This document shows positions 23,926 through 32,460 of a stretch of DNA of 64,000 nt, one piece after another. How positions within the stretch are numbered: the first letter of the stretch is position 1; the number at the start of each line of letters is the position of its first letter. The translations under genes were made by a program, and so were the position numbers. The notes under the pieces are model-generated. The model saw only the letters and a program-made list of their open reading frames with translations, had not been told where the DNA came from and did no database searches. This DNA comes from Candidatus Gastranaerophilales bacterium. Lineage in GTDB: Bacteria; Cyanobacteriota; Vampirovibrionia; Gastranaerophilales; Gastranaerophilaceae. The stretch is taken from positions 1 through 64,000 of the forward strand of contig CAJULX010000002.1 of assembly GCA_910587245.1 (NCBI GenBank). Direction: 5' to 3'.

Positions 23926-24886
23926 GCAGGTTGAAAAATTTTTTAAAGAACACGGTATTGAAGCAGGCGAGGCAAGGGCAGAGGCTGAATTTTTGGTTTG
24001 CGGGATAAGCGGGCTTTCTATTGAAAAAATTATGACGGGAAGCAAAATTCAAAATACGGATGAAATATGGGCGCTTGCTCAAAAAAGAATTGAAACCGGT
24101 GCGCCGATTCAGCATATAACGGGTTTTGCGTATTTTATGGGAGATAAATTTTTTGTAAACCCTGATGTTTTAATTCCGCGTCCTGAAACGGAAATCCTTG
24201 TGCAAAAGGCGGTTTGCGCTGCACGTCTTATGAGCGGAAATTCCATTGAAGGCGAAGATATACTCACAGGTGGAAATTCCCTTGCGGGCGGGGATTTAAG
24301 AATTCTTGATATCGGAACGGGTTCAGGGTGTATAGCAATAGAAATTGCAAAAAACCTGCCTGAATTTAACTGTATAGATAATACTTACGGCATATCGGGC
24401 GAAGGGGCCGAAACTTCCTCGGGACAGACTCTTGAGATTATAGGGGTTGATATTTCAACCGCAGCTTTAAGGATTGCAATTAAGAATATGGAAAATCTGG
24501 AACAGCAAAGACGCGTTGTTTTTAGAAAATCCGATATTTTTTCTTCAATTTATGAGAATGAAAAATTTGATATTATAGTGTCAAATCCGCCGTATATACC
24601 AATTTCAGCTAAAGACACGCTGGATGATGTTGTGAAAAATTTTGACCCTGCCCTTGCCCTTTTTGCGGAAGATAAGGCTGGGGTGGAATTTTACCGCCGT
24701 ATTTTAGAGGGTGCAAAAAAACATTTAAAACAAAACGGGTGTGTGCTTTTTGAACTCGGGTGCACAAACGGCGTAAGCCAGAGCGGTATTGTAGCGGAAA
24801 TTGCCGAAAAACAAGGCTTTAAGCTTGATTTTATTGAAAAAGATTTATCGGGAACGGACAGGGTTATAGGGTTTAGCCTTCCGTAG
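23918..24886 (+). CDS. prmC: Release factor glutamine methyltransferase
   Basis: A 322-residue protein of the PrmC/HemK family, which methylates the GGQ glutamine of peptide-chain release factors with SAM. An N-terminal helical domain (about 1-75) is followed by the Rossmann methyltransferase: PRPETEILVQ, ILDIGTGSGCIAIEIA, VDISTAALRIAIKN and the catalytic VSNPPYIPIS. Two insertions are unusual: about 22 residues before the SAM motif and about 20 after it, making the protein longer than the usual ~280. The start used is the ATG at 23918 (MIKQVEKFFKEHG), overlapping the previous stop; an ATG at 23906 is an alternative. Confidence 0.92.
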   Translation: MIKQVEKFFKEHGIEAGEARAEAEFLVCGISGLSIEKIMTGSKIQNTDEIWALAQKRIETGAPIQHITGFAYFMGDKFFVNPDVLIPRPETEILVQKAVCAARLMSGNSIEGEDILTGGNSLAGGDLRILDIGTGSGCIAIEIAKNLPEFNCIDNTYGISGEGAETSSGQTLEIIGVDISTAALRIAIKNMENLEQQRRVVFRKSDIFSSIYENEKFDIIVSNPPYIPISAKDTLDDVVKNFDPALALFAEDKAGVEFYRRILEGAKKHLKQNGCVLFELGCTNGVSQSGIVAEIAEKQGFKLDFIEKDLSGTDRVIGFSLP

Positions 24887-25223
24887 AATCGTCTTTAACA
24901 ATCTCGCCTTCTATGGTTGCATCTTTAGCATTTTTTGCGGCTTGAAATTCTCTAAAGTCTTTAATTGTTTTATCAAAATCCAGCGCCCATAATAAGGGAA
25001 TTATCCAGCCTATAACGCTCCAGCCGAAAAACAGGTTGATTAAAAATATCCATAAAATCTGCGGATGTTTTTTATATGCGGCAATAATTGTCGGGATAAA
25101 ATAAACCGCTACAAGCGCAAGTTTAAAGGCAATTAACGTTATAAGCCCAAAAACGCCGCCAAGCAGGAATATTGCAATTATCCCCACAAACGTTATTAAA
25201 AATAACATTAAAATGCTTTCCAT
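24873..25223 (-). CDS. Superinfection-immunity (Imm-like) family membrane protein
   Basis: A 116-residue protein with three membrane segments. YFIPTIIAAYKKHPQILWIF followed by LINLFFGWSVIGWIIPLLWA is the signature of the superinfection immunity family (T4 Imm-like), widespread in bacterial chromosomes. A charged tail (about 90-116) follows. GGGAG precedes the ATG. Its 3' end overlaps prmC by 14 bases and it follows the CorC-type gene by 12 bases, so it is probably in that operon. A phage-exclusion role is known only for the T4 member; here it is unproven. Confidence 0.75.
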   Translation of the reverse strand: MESILMLFLITFVGIIAIFLLGGVFGLITLIAFKLALVAVYFIPTIIAAYKKHPQILWIFLINLFFGWSVIGWIIPLLWALDFDKTIKDFREFQAAKNAKDATIEGEIVKDDSTEG

Positions 25224-25235
25224 AATTATCTCCCT

Positions 25236-26585
25236 TTAACCTTCAACAGAAGCTTCATCAACAGGTTCAAGTTTTTTAATTTTTAATTTAACAATCCTTG
25301 CGTTATCCACTTCAATAACCCTGAATTCAAAATTATCAATTTGAACGCAATCCCCTTCATTTGCAATGTGCCCGAGGTTTTTTACAACAAGTCCGCCGAT
25401 TGTTTCTATATCTTCGTCTTCAACTTCGGCGTTGTTATCATCAAGGCAGAAATACTCGTTAAATTCATCAATTCTCATCATCGCATTTGCGATATATTCA
25501 TTTTCATAAATCTGTCTTATATCGGCTTCTTCTTCGTCAAATTCATCCTGCACTTCGCCGAATATTTCTTCTAAGATATCTTCCAGAGTCACAAGCCCCG
25601 AAACACAGCCGAATTCATCAATTACAAACGCCATTTGGGTTTTGTTTTTCTTAAATTCCAGCATAAGGTTATCAATAGTCATAGTTTCAGGCACAAGCAT
25701 AGGCTTTCTTATGATATCGCAAAGTTTAATTTCAGCGCCTGACATCATTAAAGGAAAAATATCCTTAATATGTAAAATACCTGCAATGTGGTCTAAATCT
25801 TCGCTGTAAACAGGGTATCTTGTGTATTGTGTATCTAAAATTATTTTGTTTAATTCGGAAGGTTCAATATCAATGGGGATACAGGTCATATCGGGGCGGG
25901 GAACCATTACCTGTTTTGCCTGAATATCCGAAAATTTAAAAACATTTGATAAAATTTCTTTTTCGGTATCGTTTAAAACCCCTTCTTTATGGGATTCATT
26001 TATTATCATATCCAGTTCTTCAACACTGTGAACAAGGTGTCCCGCGTGCGCCGGAGGAATTTTTAACAATGATAAAAGAAAATTTCCGATACCGTTTAAA
26101 ATGAAGATAAAAGGCGCAAAAATTTTACTTGCGATATACATAGGTTTTGCAACCACAAGAGCTGTTTTTTCCGTGTATTGAAGCGCAATGGATTTAGGCA
26201 TTAATTCGCCTATAATTACGTGCATCAGGGTAACAAGCGCAAAAGCTATTGAAACAGCCAGCGAATGCGTTGCAACCCCTCTCATTGATTCAGGCAGAAA
26301 GAGAAATACAGGCTCAACAAATCTTACAATTGTAGCTTCGCCGACCCATCCAAGACCGATACTTGCAATTGTAATACCTAATTGAGTTGCGGCGATTGAT
26401 TTATCCATATGATCAATAGAATCAATTGCGATATCCGCTTCCTTGTTTCCTTCTTTTGAAAGCTGGGAAAGCCTTGTTCTTCTGACAGAAACAAGTGCAA
26501 ATTCAGATGCTACAAAAAATCCGTTTGCAAATAGCAAAAATACTATTAAAAGCGTATTAAACAGCAGACTCTGGTCTATTTCCAT
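25236..26585 (-). CDS. CNNM/CorC family transporter (HlyC/CorC, TlyC-like)
   Basis: A 449-residue protein. Residues about 1-195 are the DUF21 (CNNM) membrane domain (FFVASEFALVSVRRTRL, AATQLGITIASIGLGWVGEA). Two CBS domains follow (about 205-330; VMVPRPDMTCIPID, FVIDEFGCVSGLVTLEDILE). The C-terminal CorC_HlyC domain covers about 350-440. By family knowledge these proteins export or regulate divalent cations such as magnesium; the old name hemolysin is misleading. GGAG precedes the ATG. The Imm-like gene follows it closely. Confidence 0.9.
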   Translation of the reverse strand: MEIDQSLLFNTLLIVFLLFANGFFVASEFALVSVRRTRLSQLSKEGNKEADIAIDSIDHMDKSIAATQLGITIASIGLGWVGEATIVRFVEPVFLFLPESMRGVATHSLAVSIAFALVTLMHVIIGELMPKSIALQYTEKTALVVAKPMYIASKIFAPFIFILNGIGNFLLSLLKIPPAHAGHLVHSVEELDMIINESHKEGVLNDTEKEILSNVFKFSDIQAKQVMVPRPDMTCIPIDIEPSELNKIILDTQYTRYPVYSEDLDHIAGILHIKDIFPLMMSGAEIKLCDIIRKPMLVPETMTIDNLMLEFKKNKTQMAFVIDEFGCVSGLVTLEDILEEIFGEVQDEFDEEEADIRQIYENEYIANAMMRIDEFNEYFCLDDNNAEVEDEDIETIGGLVVKNLGHIANEGDCVQIDNFEFRVIEVDNARIVKLKIKKLEPVDEASVEG

Positions 26586-26647
26586 TATATCTCCAAGATA
26601 AAGTTATCAACAATTATAATATTAATAATATAATTTTTCAACTTTAC

Positions 26648-28105
26648 CTATATTTCCAGTGCCTTTTTAATTCTTCTTATACAGATATCTTTGCCCAAGA
26701 TAGTCATTATTTTTGCCATATCTGCGCCTTTTGTTCTGCCTGTAACGGCGGCGCGCACTGCCCACATTGTTTCTTTGGGTTTCATATTGTGTTTTTCTTT
26801 AAATTCCGTTCTTAAATCCGCTAACACATCATGGATAGCTTCATCGGAATTGAAATCCCATCCTTCGATTAATTCCATTACCCTGTTTAAAACGGTTTTT
26901 GCCTCGGGTTTTTGAAGAGTTTCAACCCCTTCCGTGTAATCGACATCTTTACCAAAGAAATAAGCGCAGTCATATTCAAGTTCGCTTAATGTCGTAATGG
27001 GTTCGCGCGTAATTTCAATCATCTTTTCAAGGTTTGCACGGCTCATATCTTTTAAACCGTTTTCCATATCAGCATATTTTGAAAGGAAAGGAACAGCCAT
27101 ATCCGTTAATTTTGAAATATCCATTTTCTTAATATACTGGCCGTTCATCCAGTTTAATTTATCATATTCAAAGATAGAGTTGCTGCTTGAAATTTCATTA
27201 ATTCTGAAATCTTGTGCAATTTCAGATACAGGCTTAATTTCATGGCTATCGGAAGGCGCCCAGCCGAGAAGTGCAACAAAATTAATTAAAGCATCCGTTA
27301 AATACCCCTGTTTTACAAAGTCTGAAACGGCTGTTGCACCGTGGCGTTTTGATAATTTGCTTCTGTCGGGAGCTAAAATCATCCCTAAATGCCCGAATTT
27401 TGGTACTTCAGCACCCAGCGCTTCATAAATTAAAATTTGTTTAGGGGTGTTTGAAATGTGGTCTTCCCCTCTTATGATGTGTGAAATTTTCATCAGCATA
27501 TCATCGATTACAACGGCAAAATTATAGGTAGGAGTGCCGTTTGATTTCATAATTACAAAATCTCCGATAAGGCTTGTATCAAATTTTAATTCGCCTTTTA
27601 CAAGGTCATTAAAAATTAATTCTTTGTGTTCAACTTTAAATCTAATAGAAGGTTTTACACCTTTTGCCCTGAGTTCCGCTTTTTGCTCTTCCGTTAAATT
27701 AAGGCATTTTCTTGAGTATACGTATGCTTTATGGTTTTTCATCGCTTCTTCTTTTTCGGCTTCAAGTTCTTCGGTTGTGCAGAAGCATTCATAAGCATAC
27801 CCTTTATCTATAAGCATTTGAGCATATTTAGGGTAAATATCAAACCTTTCCGATTGATAATAAGGGCCGTATTCCCCTCCTACATCGGGGCCTTCATCCC
27901 ATTCAAGCCCTAAGGCTTTTAAGCTGTCAAAAATATTTTGCGTATATTCCTGATTGCTTCTCTCTAAATCGGTATCTTCAATTCTTAAAACGAATTTTCC
28001 GCCTGTTTTTTTTGCGTATAAATAGTTAAATAATGCGGTTCTTGCCGTTCCTATGTGAAGGTTTCCGCTCGGTGAAGGTGCTATTCTTACCCTGATATTA
28101 TCCAT
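26648..28105 (-). CDS. gltX: Glutamyl-tRNA synthetase
   Basis: A 485-residue class I aminoacyl-tRNA synthetase. The HIGH-type motif is PSGNLHIGTARTALF (about residues 10-24) and the KMSKS-type motif is KLSKRHG. GEDHISNTPKQILIYEALGA is the usual central signature. The C-terminal anticodon-binding domain is present and length is normal. Start chosen is ATG 28105 (MDNIRVRIAPSPSG), with GGAG eight bases upstream; the frame extends 15 codons further without support. Whether it also charges tRNA-Gln cannot be told here. Confidence 0.95.
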   Translation of the reverse strand: MDNIRVRIAPSPSGNLHIGTARTALFNYLYAKKTGGKFVLRIEDTDLERSNQEYTQNIFDSLKALGLEWDEGPDVGGEYGPYYQSERFDIYPKYAQMLIDKGYAYECFCTTEELEAEKEEAMKNHKAYVYSRKCLNLTEEQKAELRAKGVKPSIRFKVEHKELIFNDLVKGELKFDTSLIGDFVIMKSNGTPTYNFAVVIDDMLMKISHIIRGEDHISNTPKQILIYEALGAEVPKFGHLGMILAPDRSKLSKRHGATAVSDFVKQGYLTDALINFVALLGWAPSDSHEIKPVSEIAQDFRINEISSSNSIFEYDKLNWMNGQYIKKMDISKLTDMAVPFLSKYADMENGLKDMSRANLEKMIEITREPITTLSELEYDCAYFFGKDVDYTEGVETLQKPEAKTVLNRVMELIEGWDFNSDEAIHDVLADLRTEFKEKHNMKPKETMWAVRAAVTGRTKGADMAKIMTILGKDICIRRIKKALEI

Positions 28106-28193
28106 AATAATCACTCCAAAAATTTTATCTTTAACAAAATAATACACCAAACATTTTAGTATTAAAAAATATTTTTATTGTATAATTTTTCTT

Positions 28194-29465
28194 ATGGAAA
28201 ATAAGAAGTTAAAAATTGGTATTATCGGGCTTGGAACAGTAGGTGCGGGCGTTGTTAAAGTTTTAAAAAATTTTGATAACATTGAAATCGTTCAGGCTGC
28301 TGTCAGAAATTTAAACAAAAAAAGGGATGTCGAAGTTGCAAATATAACGGATGATCCTTTTAAAATTGTAAATAACCCCGAAATTGATGTGGTGGTTGAA
28401 GTTGCGGGCGGGTGCAATCCTGCTTATGAGCTCATTACAACCGCCATTAAAAATAAAAAACACATTGTAACAGCGAATAAAGAGCTGCTTGCAAAATTCG
28501 GCGCACAGATATTTGATTTAGCTAATGAAAATAATGTTTCCGTTTTATATGAAGCGGCTGTTGCGGGCGGAATACCGATTATAGGGCCGATTAAAACCAC
28601 ATTAAAAGGAAACACTTTTACAAAAGTAGCAGGCATTTTAAACGGCACCACAAACTACATCTTAACCAAGATGGAAGAAAAGAATATTTCATATACTGAA
28701 TGCCTGAAAGACGCGCAGGCTCTGGGGTATGCGGAGGCTGACCCGACAGGAGATGTTGAAGGGTATGATGCTATGTATAAAATAGCAACTCTTGCAAATA
28801 TTACCTTCCATAAAAGAATTGATGTAAATAAAATTTACAGAGAAGGCATTACAAAAATTTCCGCCGATGATATAAAAATTGCGGATGAATTAGGGTATAA
28901 AATTAAGCTCATAGGGCTTGCGCAAAATATATCCGGGGGGGCGGAAAGCGGAGAGCTTGATATCAGGGTTCACCCTATGCTTATACAAAAAGAAAATATG
29001 ATATCTAAAATTAATAATGCCTTAAATGCCGTGTTATTAGAGGGTTTTCCCGTTGATAAGGTTATGTTTACGGGTCCCGGGGCAGGAGAATTTCCGACGG
29101 CAAGTTCTGTTGTAGGTGATATTTTACAAATAGCAGGTGAATTTGATCATACCGATACTATTTTACCTTTGCACAGATGTATCCATAAAGAGCCTGCTCA
29201 CCAAATTGATATTAAATATACGAAAAATAAATATTATCTTTCAATTAAAGCGCCGAATTCAAAGGGTACAATCGGGATCTTAGGAACGGTTTTCGGCGAA
29301 AATAACATAAATATATTAAGTCTTCTTCAAAAAGGCGTTAAAGAGGACGGCACCGCGCAGGTTATAGTTATAACGGAAGAAGCCTGTGAATTTGATATTC
29401 AAAATGCAATTGATAAATTAAAAGCACACAATATTGAAATTAATAATTTAATAAGGGTAATGTAG
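28194..29465 (+). CDS. hom: Homoserine dehydrogenase with ACT domain
   Basis: A 423-residue enzyme that reduces aspartate semialdehyde to homoserine. IGIIGLGTVGAGVVKVL is the NAD(P) motif, VTANKELLAKFG and ILNGTTNYILTKM are family signatures, LGYAEADPTGDVEGYDA is the catalytic region, and the last ~75 residues (ISIKAPNSKGTIGILGTVFG) form a regulatory ACT domain, which suggests threonine feedback. TATAAT (28181-28186) ends seven bases before the ATG and no Shine-Dalgarno is present: a leaderless message. thrC follows after three bases; thrB is not in the window. Confidence 0.95.
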   Translation: MENKKLKIGIIGLGTVGAGVVKVLKNFDNIEIVQAAVRNLNKKRDVEVANITDDPFKIVNNPEIDVVVEVAGGCNPAYELITTAIKNKKHIVTANKELLAKFGAQIFDLANENNVSVLYEAAVAGGIPIIGPIKTTLKGNTFTKVAGILNGTTNYILTKMEEKNISYTECLKDAQALGYAEADPTGDVEGYDAMYKIATLANITFHKRIDVNKIYREGITKISADDIKIADELGYKIKLIGLAQNISGGAESGELDIRVHPMLIQKENMISKINNALNAVLLEGFPVDKVMFTGPGAGEFPTASSVVGDILQIAGEFDHTDTILPLHRCIHKEPAHQIDIKYTKNKYYLSIKAPNSKGTIGILGTVFGENNINILSLLQKGVKEDGTAQVIVITEEACEFDIQNAIDKLKAHNIEINNLIRVM

Positions 29466-29468
29466 ATT

Positions 29469-30527
29469 ATGGCAAGATACAACGGATTAATTGATAAATA
29501 TAAAGAATACCTTCCCGTCAGCGAAAAAACACCTTTTATTACGCTTTGTGAAGGAAATACGCCTTTAATCAAGGCTGATAATTTAGCAAAACATTTAGGC
29601 TTAGATTGTGAAATTTATTTAAAATATGAAGGTTCAAACCCCACGGGAAGCTTTAAAGACCGCGGTATGACAATGGCTGTATCTAAGGCTAAAGAAGAAG
29701 GTTCAAAAGCTATAATCTGCGCATCAACAGGAAATACATCCGCTGCAGCTGCCGCATACGGTGCAAGAGCGGGTTTAAAATGCTATGTATTAATTCCTGA
29801 CGGTTATATTGCGCTTGGAAAGTTATCCCAGGCTATGATGTACGGAGCTGAAGTTATTGCTATTAACGGAAATTTTGACGAAGCGCTTGATGCGGTGCGC
29901 GAGATTTCCGCAAATTACCCTATAACCCTTGTAAATTCGGTAAATCCTTACAGAATTGAAGGGCAGAAAACAGGGGCTTTTGAAATCATTGAAGCACTTG
30001 AAGATGCGCCTGATTATCATTTTATCCCCGTCGGAAATGCAGGAAATATCACGGCTTATTGGAAGGGGTATAAAGAATTTTATAACCTTAAAAAATCAGG
30101 TCATCTGCCTAAAATGATGGGTATTCAGGCAGAAGGCGCCGCTGCAATTGTTAAAAAACAAAGAATTTTACATCCGGAAACCATTGCAACGGCTATCAGA
30201 ATAGGTAACCCTGCAAGCTGGAAACAAGCAGAAGCTGCCCGTGACGAATCAAACGGTACAATTGATATGGTAAACGATGAAAAAATCGTTGAAGCTTATA
30301 AACTGCTTGCGGAGCTTGAAGGTGTATTCTGCGAACCTGCGAGTGCCGCAAGTGTTGCAGGGCTTATAAAATTAAAAGATACAATTAAGCCGAAATCAAG
30401 AATTGTATGTATTTTAACCGGAAACGGACTTAAAGACCCTGATTGTGCCATTAAAAACGCAGTTTCTCAGGTGCAGAAAACAAGCGCCGATATTAAAGAT
30501 ATTGTAAAATTAATGAAACTTGTTTAA
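29469..30527 (+). CDS. thrC: Threonine synthase
   Basis: A 352-residue PLP enzyme converting phosphohomoserine to threonine. EGSNPTGSFKDRGMTMAVSK carries the PLP lysine, ICASTGNTSAAAAAYGARAG binds phosphate, and NPYRIEGQKTGAFEI and VFCEPASAASVAGLIKL are family signatures. Length matches the short bacterial form. It follows hom directly, forming the threonine branch operon. Confidence 0.95.
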   Translation: MARYNGLIDKYKEYLPVSEKTPFITLCEGNTPLIKADNLAKHLGLDCEIYLKYEGSNPTGSFKDRGMTMAVSKAKEEGSKAIICASTGNTSAAAAAYGARAGLKCYVLIPDGYIALGKLSQAMMYGAEVIAINGNFDEALDAVREISANYPITLVNSVNPYRIEGQKTGAFEIIEALEDAPDYHFIPVGNAGNITAYWKGYKEFYNLKKSGHLPKMMGIQAEGAAAIVKKQRILHPETIATAIRIGNPASWKQAEAARDESNGTIDMVNDEKIVEAYKLLAELEGVFCEPASAASVAGLIKLKDTIKPKSRIVCILTGNGLKDPDCAIKNAVSQVQKTSADIKDIVKLMKLV

Positions 30528-30594
30528 TTTTTTAAGGCAATTTTTCACCTTCATATGTTTTATAAGGGCATAATAATTTGAAGGCAGGCTTATA

Positions 30595-31326
30595 GTGACA
30601 TACGAAATTGCAAATAATACGGCATATATAGACGGGTCAAAAGGCCCGTATTCAGGTAAACCGAAAAGCGCAAAATACGGCGCTAATGCCATGCACAATT
30701 ATAATGCCTATATTAAAGATTTTAGGGTTGATACAACCTCTCCTAACCCTGATACCTTTACGAAAGGTGCAAGCGTAAAAAGTATCAGAAATATGGAAAA
30801 AGAAGCAAAAAAGCTTGAAGGAGAGTATCTTCCGCCTGTTAATTTTGTTTTAAGATATGCCCCCCAAATGGGTAAAATAAAAGCATTTTTCTCACGTATG
30901 TTCACAGGTGCGGTTATTGATAAACAGGCACTTTTAGGACACAGCTACGAAGAAATGGGCAAAAAAGCATCAATAAGTGTTGAAGAAGCCGATGCGCCTT
31001 TTAGGGAAGAAGCATTTTCCGATATTAACGAAAATCTAACATCCAAGGCTTTTGATGTGAATGATGACGGGGAAATTGATGTTTCGGAAATGGCTGTATC
31101 TACCGTTATAGCTGATGTTTTAAGTAAAGATGAATCTGAAGTTCCGCCTGAATTAACGATTTTAGACCTCAAAAAGGCTGACGGAAGCTATACAAACGAC
31201 GGTGAAAATAAAATGCTTGCATTCTGCAAGGAAGAAAACCTTGAAACAGCCTCTGTTATTGTAAAAGACATTCATTCAAAATTAAAGCTCAATAAAGCTC
31301 AGGATAAATTTTTGAAAAAGCTGTAA
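30595..31326 (+). CDS. Hypothetical protein with an EF-hand loop
   Basis: A 243-residue protein starting from GTG 30595, with AAGG/CAGG upstream. Residues 154-165 read DVNDDGEIDVSE, a canonical 12-residue EF-hand calcium loop. Around it are helices (SDINENLTSKAF before, MAVSTVIADVL after). The N-terminus is Gly/Asn/Tyr-rich without a signal peptide. No wider family is recognised. It is followed by a convergent membrane-associated gene and has no operon partner. Confidence 0.7.
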   Translation: MTYEIANNTAYIDGSKGPYSGKPKSAKYGANAMHNYNAYIKDFRVDTTSPNPDTFTKGASVKSIRNMEKEAKKLEGEYLPPVNFVLRYAPQMGKIKAFFSRMFTGAVIDKQALLGHSYEEMGKKASISVEEADAPFREEAFSDINENLTSKAFDVNDDGEIDVSEMAVSTVIADVLSKDESEVPPELTILDLKKADGSYTNDGENKMLAFCKEENLETASVIVKDIHSKLKLNKAQDKFLKKL

Positions 31327-31358
31327 ATTTTAAAGGCTTTATCCCGTAAAAGCTTATA

Positions 31359-32006
31359 CTATGCCTTTTTTTCGTTTTTGCCAAAGCCGTAAATGTATAT
31401 TGCGGCAGGTCCTTCGGCACAGTTGATAATATAGTCTAAATCGCTCATTTCGTGCTTTTTAGCAGGTTTTGCGGCTTCTTTATGAGGGAAAAACGTATTT
31501 AAGGCATTTTTCAAAACGGCAAGGCTCATAAGTGAAAATGCCCCTATTAAAGCGCTGTACATGGCAACCCTGCTGCCTTTTTTAGCGGCAAAGCCTGTCA
31601 TTAAATTTTCTTTAATTTCGGTTGTTTTGCCTGAATTCTTTACTCTTTTGAAAAGTGATGTCAAAGATTTTTTAGCGGAATGTTCAATATCAGTATCATG
31701 CAGCTTCTTTATTGCGCCTTTCGGGTCAATTTCAAGTGCTTCTTTGCTTTTTTCAAAAACATCTTTTACAAGAGGTTTGATATTGTCATTTTTTAATTCT
31801 TCTTCAATAAGCTTGATTTCAGAGGCTCTTGCCGTCATTGCCTTATATTTTATGTCGTTTTTAACCGAATCCGTGAAATAATTTTTGTGTTCTTCGGTTG
31901 TTAAGGGAACAAGATAAGTTGCGGCATACCCGAGCGCAGCGCCTGCTATACCTGCTTTTGGCACGCTAATATTTCTATTTTCGTTATTAATCGGGTCTGT
32001 TCTCAT
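31359..32006 (-). CDS. Hypothetical protein with membrane segments
   Basis: A 215-residue protein. A hydrophobic stretch near residues 18-35 (AGIAGAALGYAATYLVPL) and one near 145-165 (MYSALIGAFSLMSLAVL) may span the membrane; between them lies a long charged helical region. AGGA lies upstream of the ATG, and a strong promoter (TTGACA, 17 bases, TATAGT) lies 115-143 bases upstream. No family recognised. It converges with the EF-hand gene. Confidence 0.7.
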   Translation of the reverse strand: MRTDPINNENRNISVPKAGIAGAALGYAATYLVPLTTEEHKNYFTDSVKNDIKYKAMTARASEIKLIEEELKNDNIKPLVKDVFEKSKEALEIDPKGAIKKLHDTDIEHSAKKSLTSLFKRVKNSGKTTEIKENLMTGFAAKKGSRVAMYSALIGAFSLMSLAVLKNALNTFFPHKEAAKPAKKHEMSDLDYIINCAEGPAAIYIYGFGKNEKKA

Positions 32007-32120
32007 CTTTTATCCTATAACACAATGAAACCACGCTAAATAGTCAAAAAAAATTTAGCATGTTTTTAGTTCTATTCGCAGTCCTAACCTAGCTTTTGAA
32101 CTTTTTTACAAATTTTTAAT

Positions 32121-32149
32121 ACTATATCATAATAAAAAAAACTTGTCAA
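32121..32149 (-). promoter_or_regulatory. Near-consensus sigma-70 promoter
   Basis: On the minus strand TTGACA (32149-32144), 17 bases, TATAGT (32126-32121). The predicted start is near 32114, giving a 5' region of about 108 bases before the ATG at 32006. Confidence 0.7.
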
Positions 32150-32250
32150 CAGTTTTTTTAAATAAAAACCGTCATAAAATTTTTTTCTTCCTCAAAACCC
32201 TTGATATAGCTTAATTTTCCCGATTAAATTTTTTCGCTCCGGAATATTTT

Positions 32251-32373
32251 TTAACCTGCAATGCTCAGGGCGCCCCACATACAAAGCATGCCAAAAGCGC
32301 TTATAATAAGCCAAAAGTGGGCTACAGGGTGAATATTATTCCATACGCTGAAAACTAAAGATTTCTTTTCCAT
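32251..32373 (-). CDS. Small single-span membrane protein
   Basis: A 40-residue ORF: MEKKSLVFSVWNNIHPVAHF, then a hydrophobic helix WLIISAFGMLCMWGALSIAG. The basic N-terminus and single helix give a coherent topology. TATATT ends six bases before the ATG and no Shine-Dalgarno is seen, so it would be a leaderless message. It fills a 454-base gap between mutS and the 31359 gene that otherwise holds only the promoter at 32121-32149. Confidence 0.5.
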   Translation of the reverse strand: MEKKSLVFSVWNNIHPVAHFWLIISAFGMLCMWGALSIAG

Positions 32374-32460
32374 AGTAATAATATACTTTTAATATTCAAT
32401 TTTTATATCCTACAAAAATATTAATTTTACAAAACTGATTAGTATATTTATTTGTTTACT

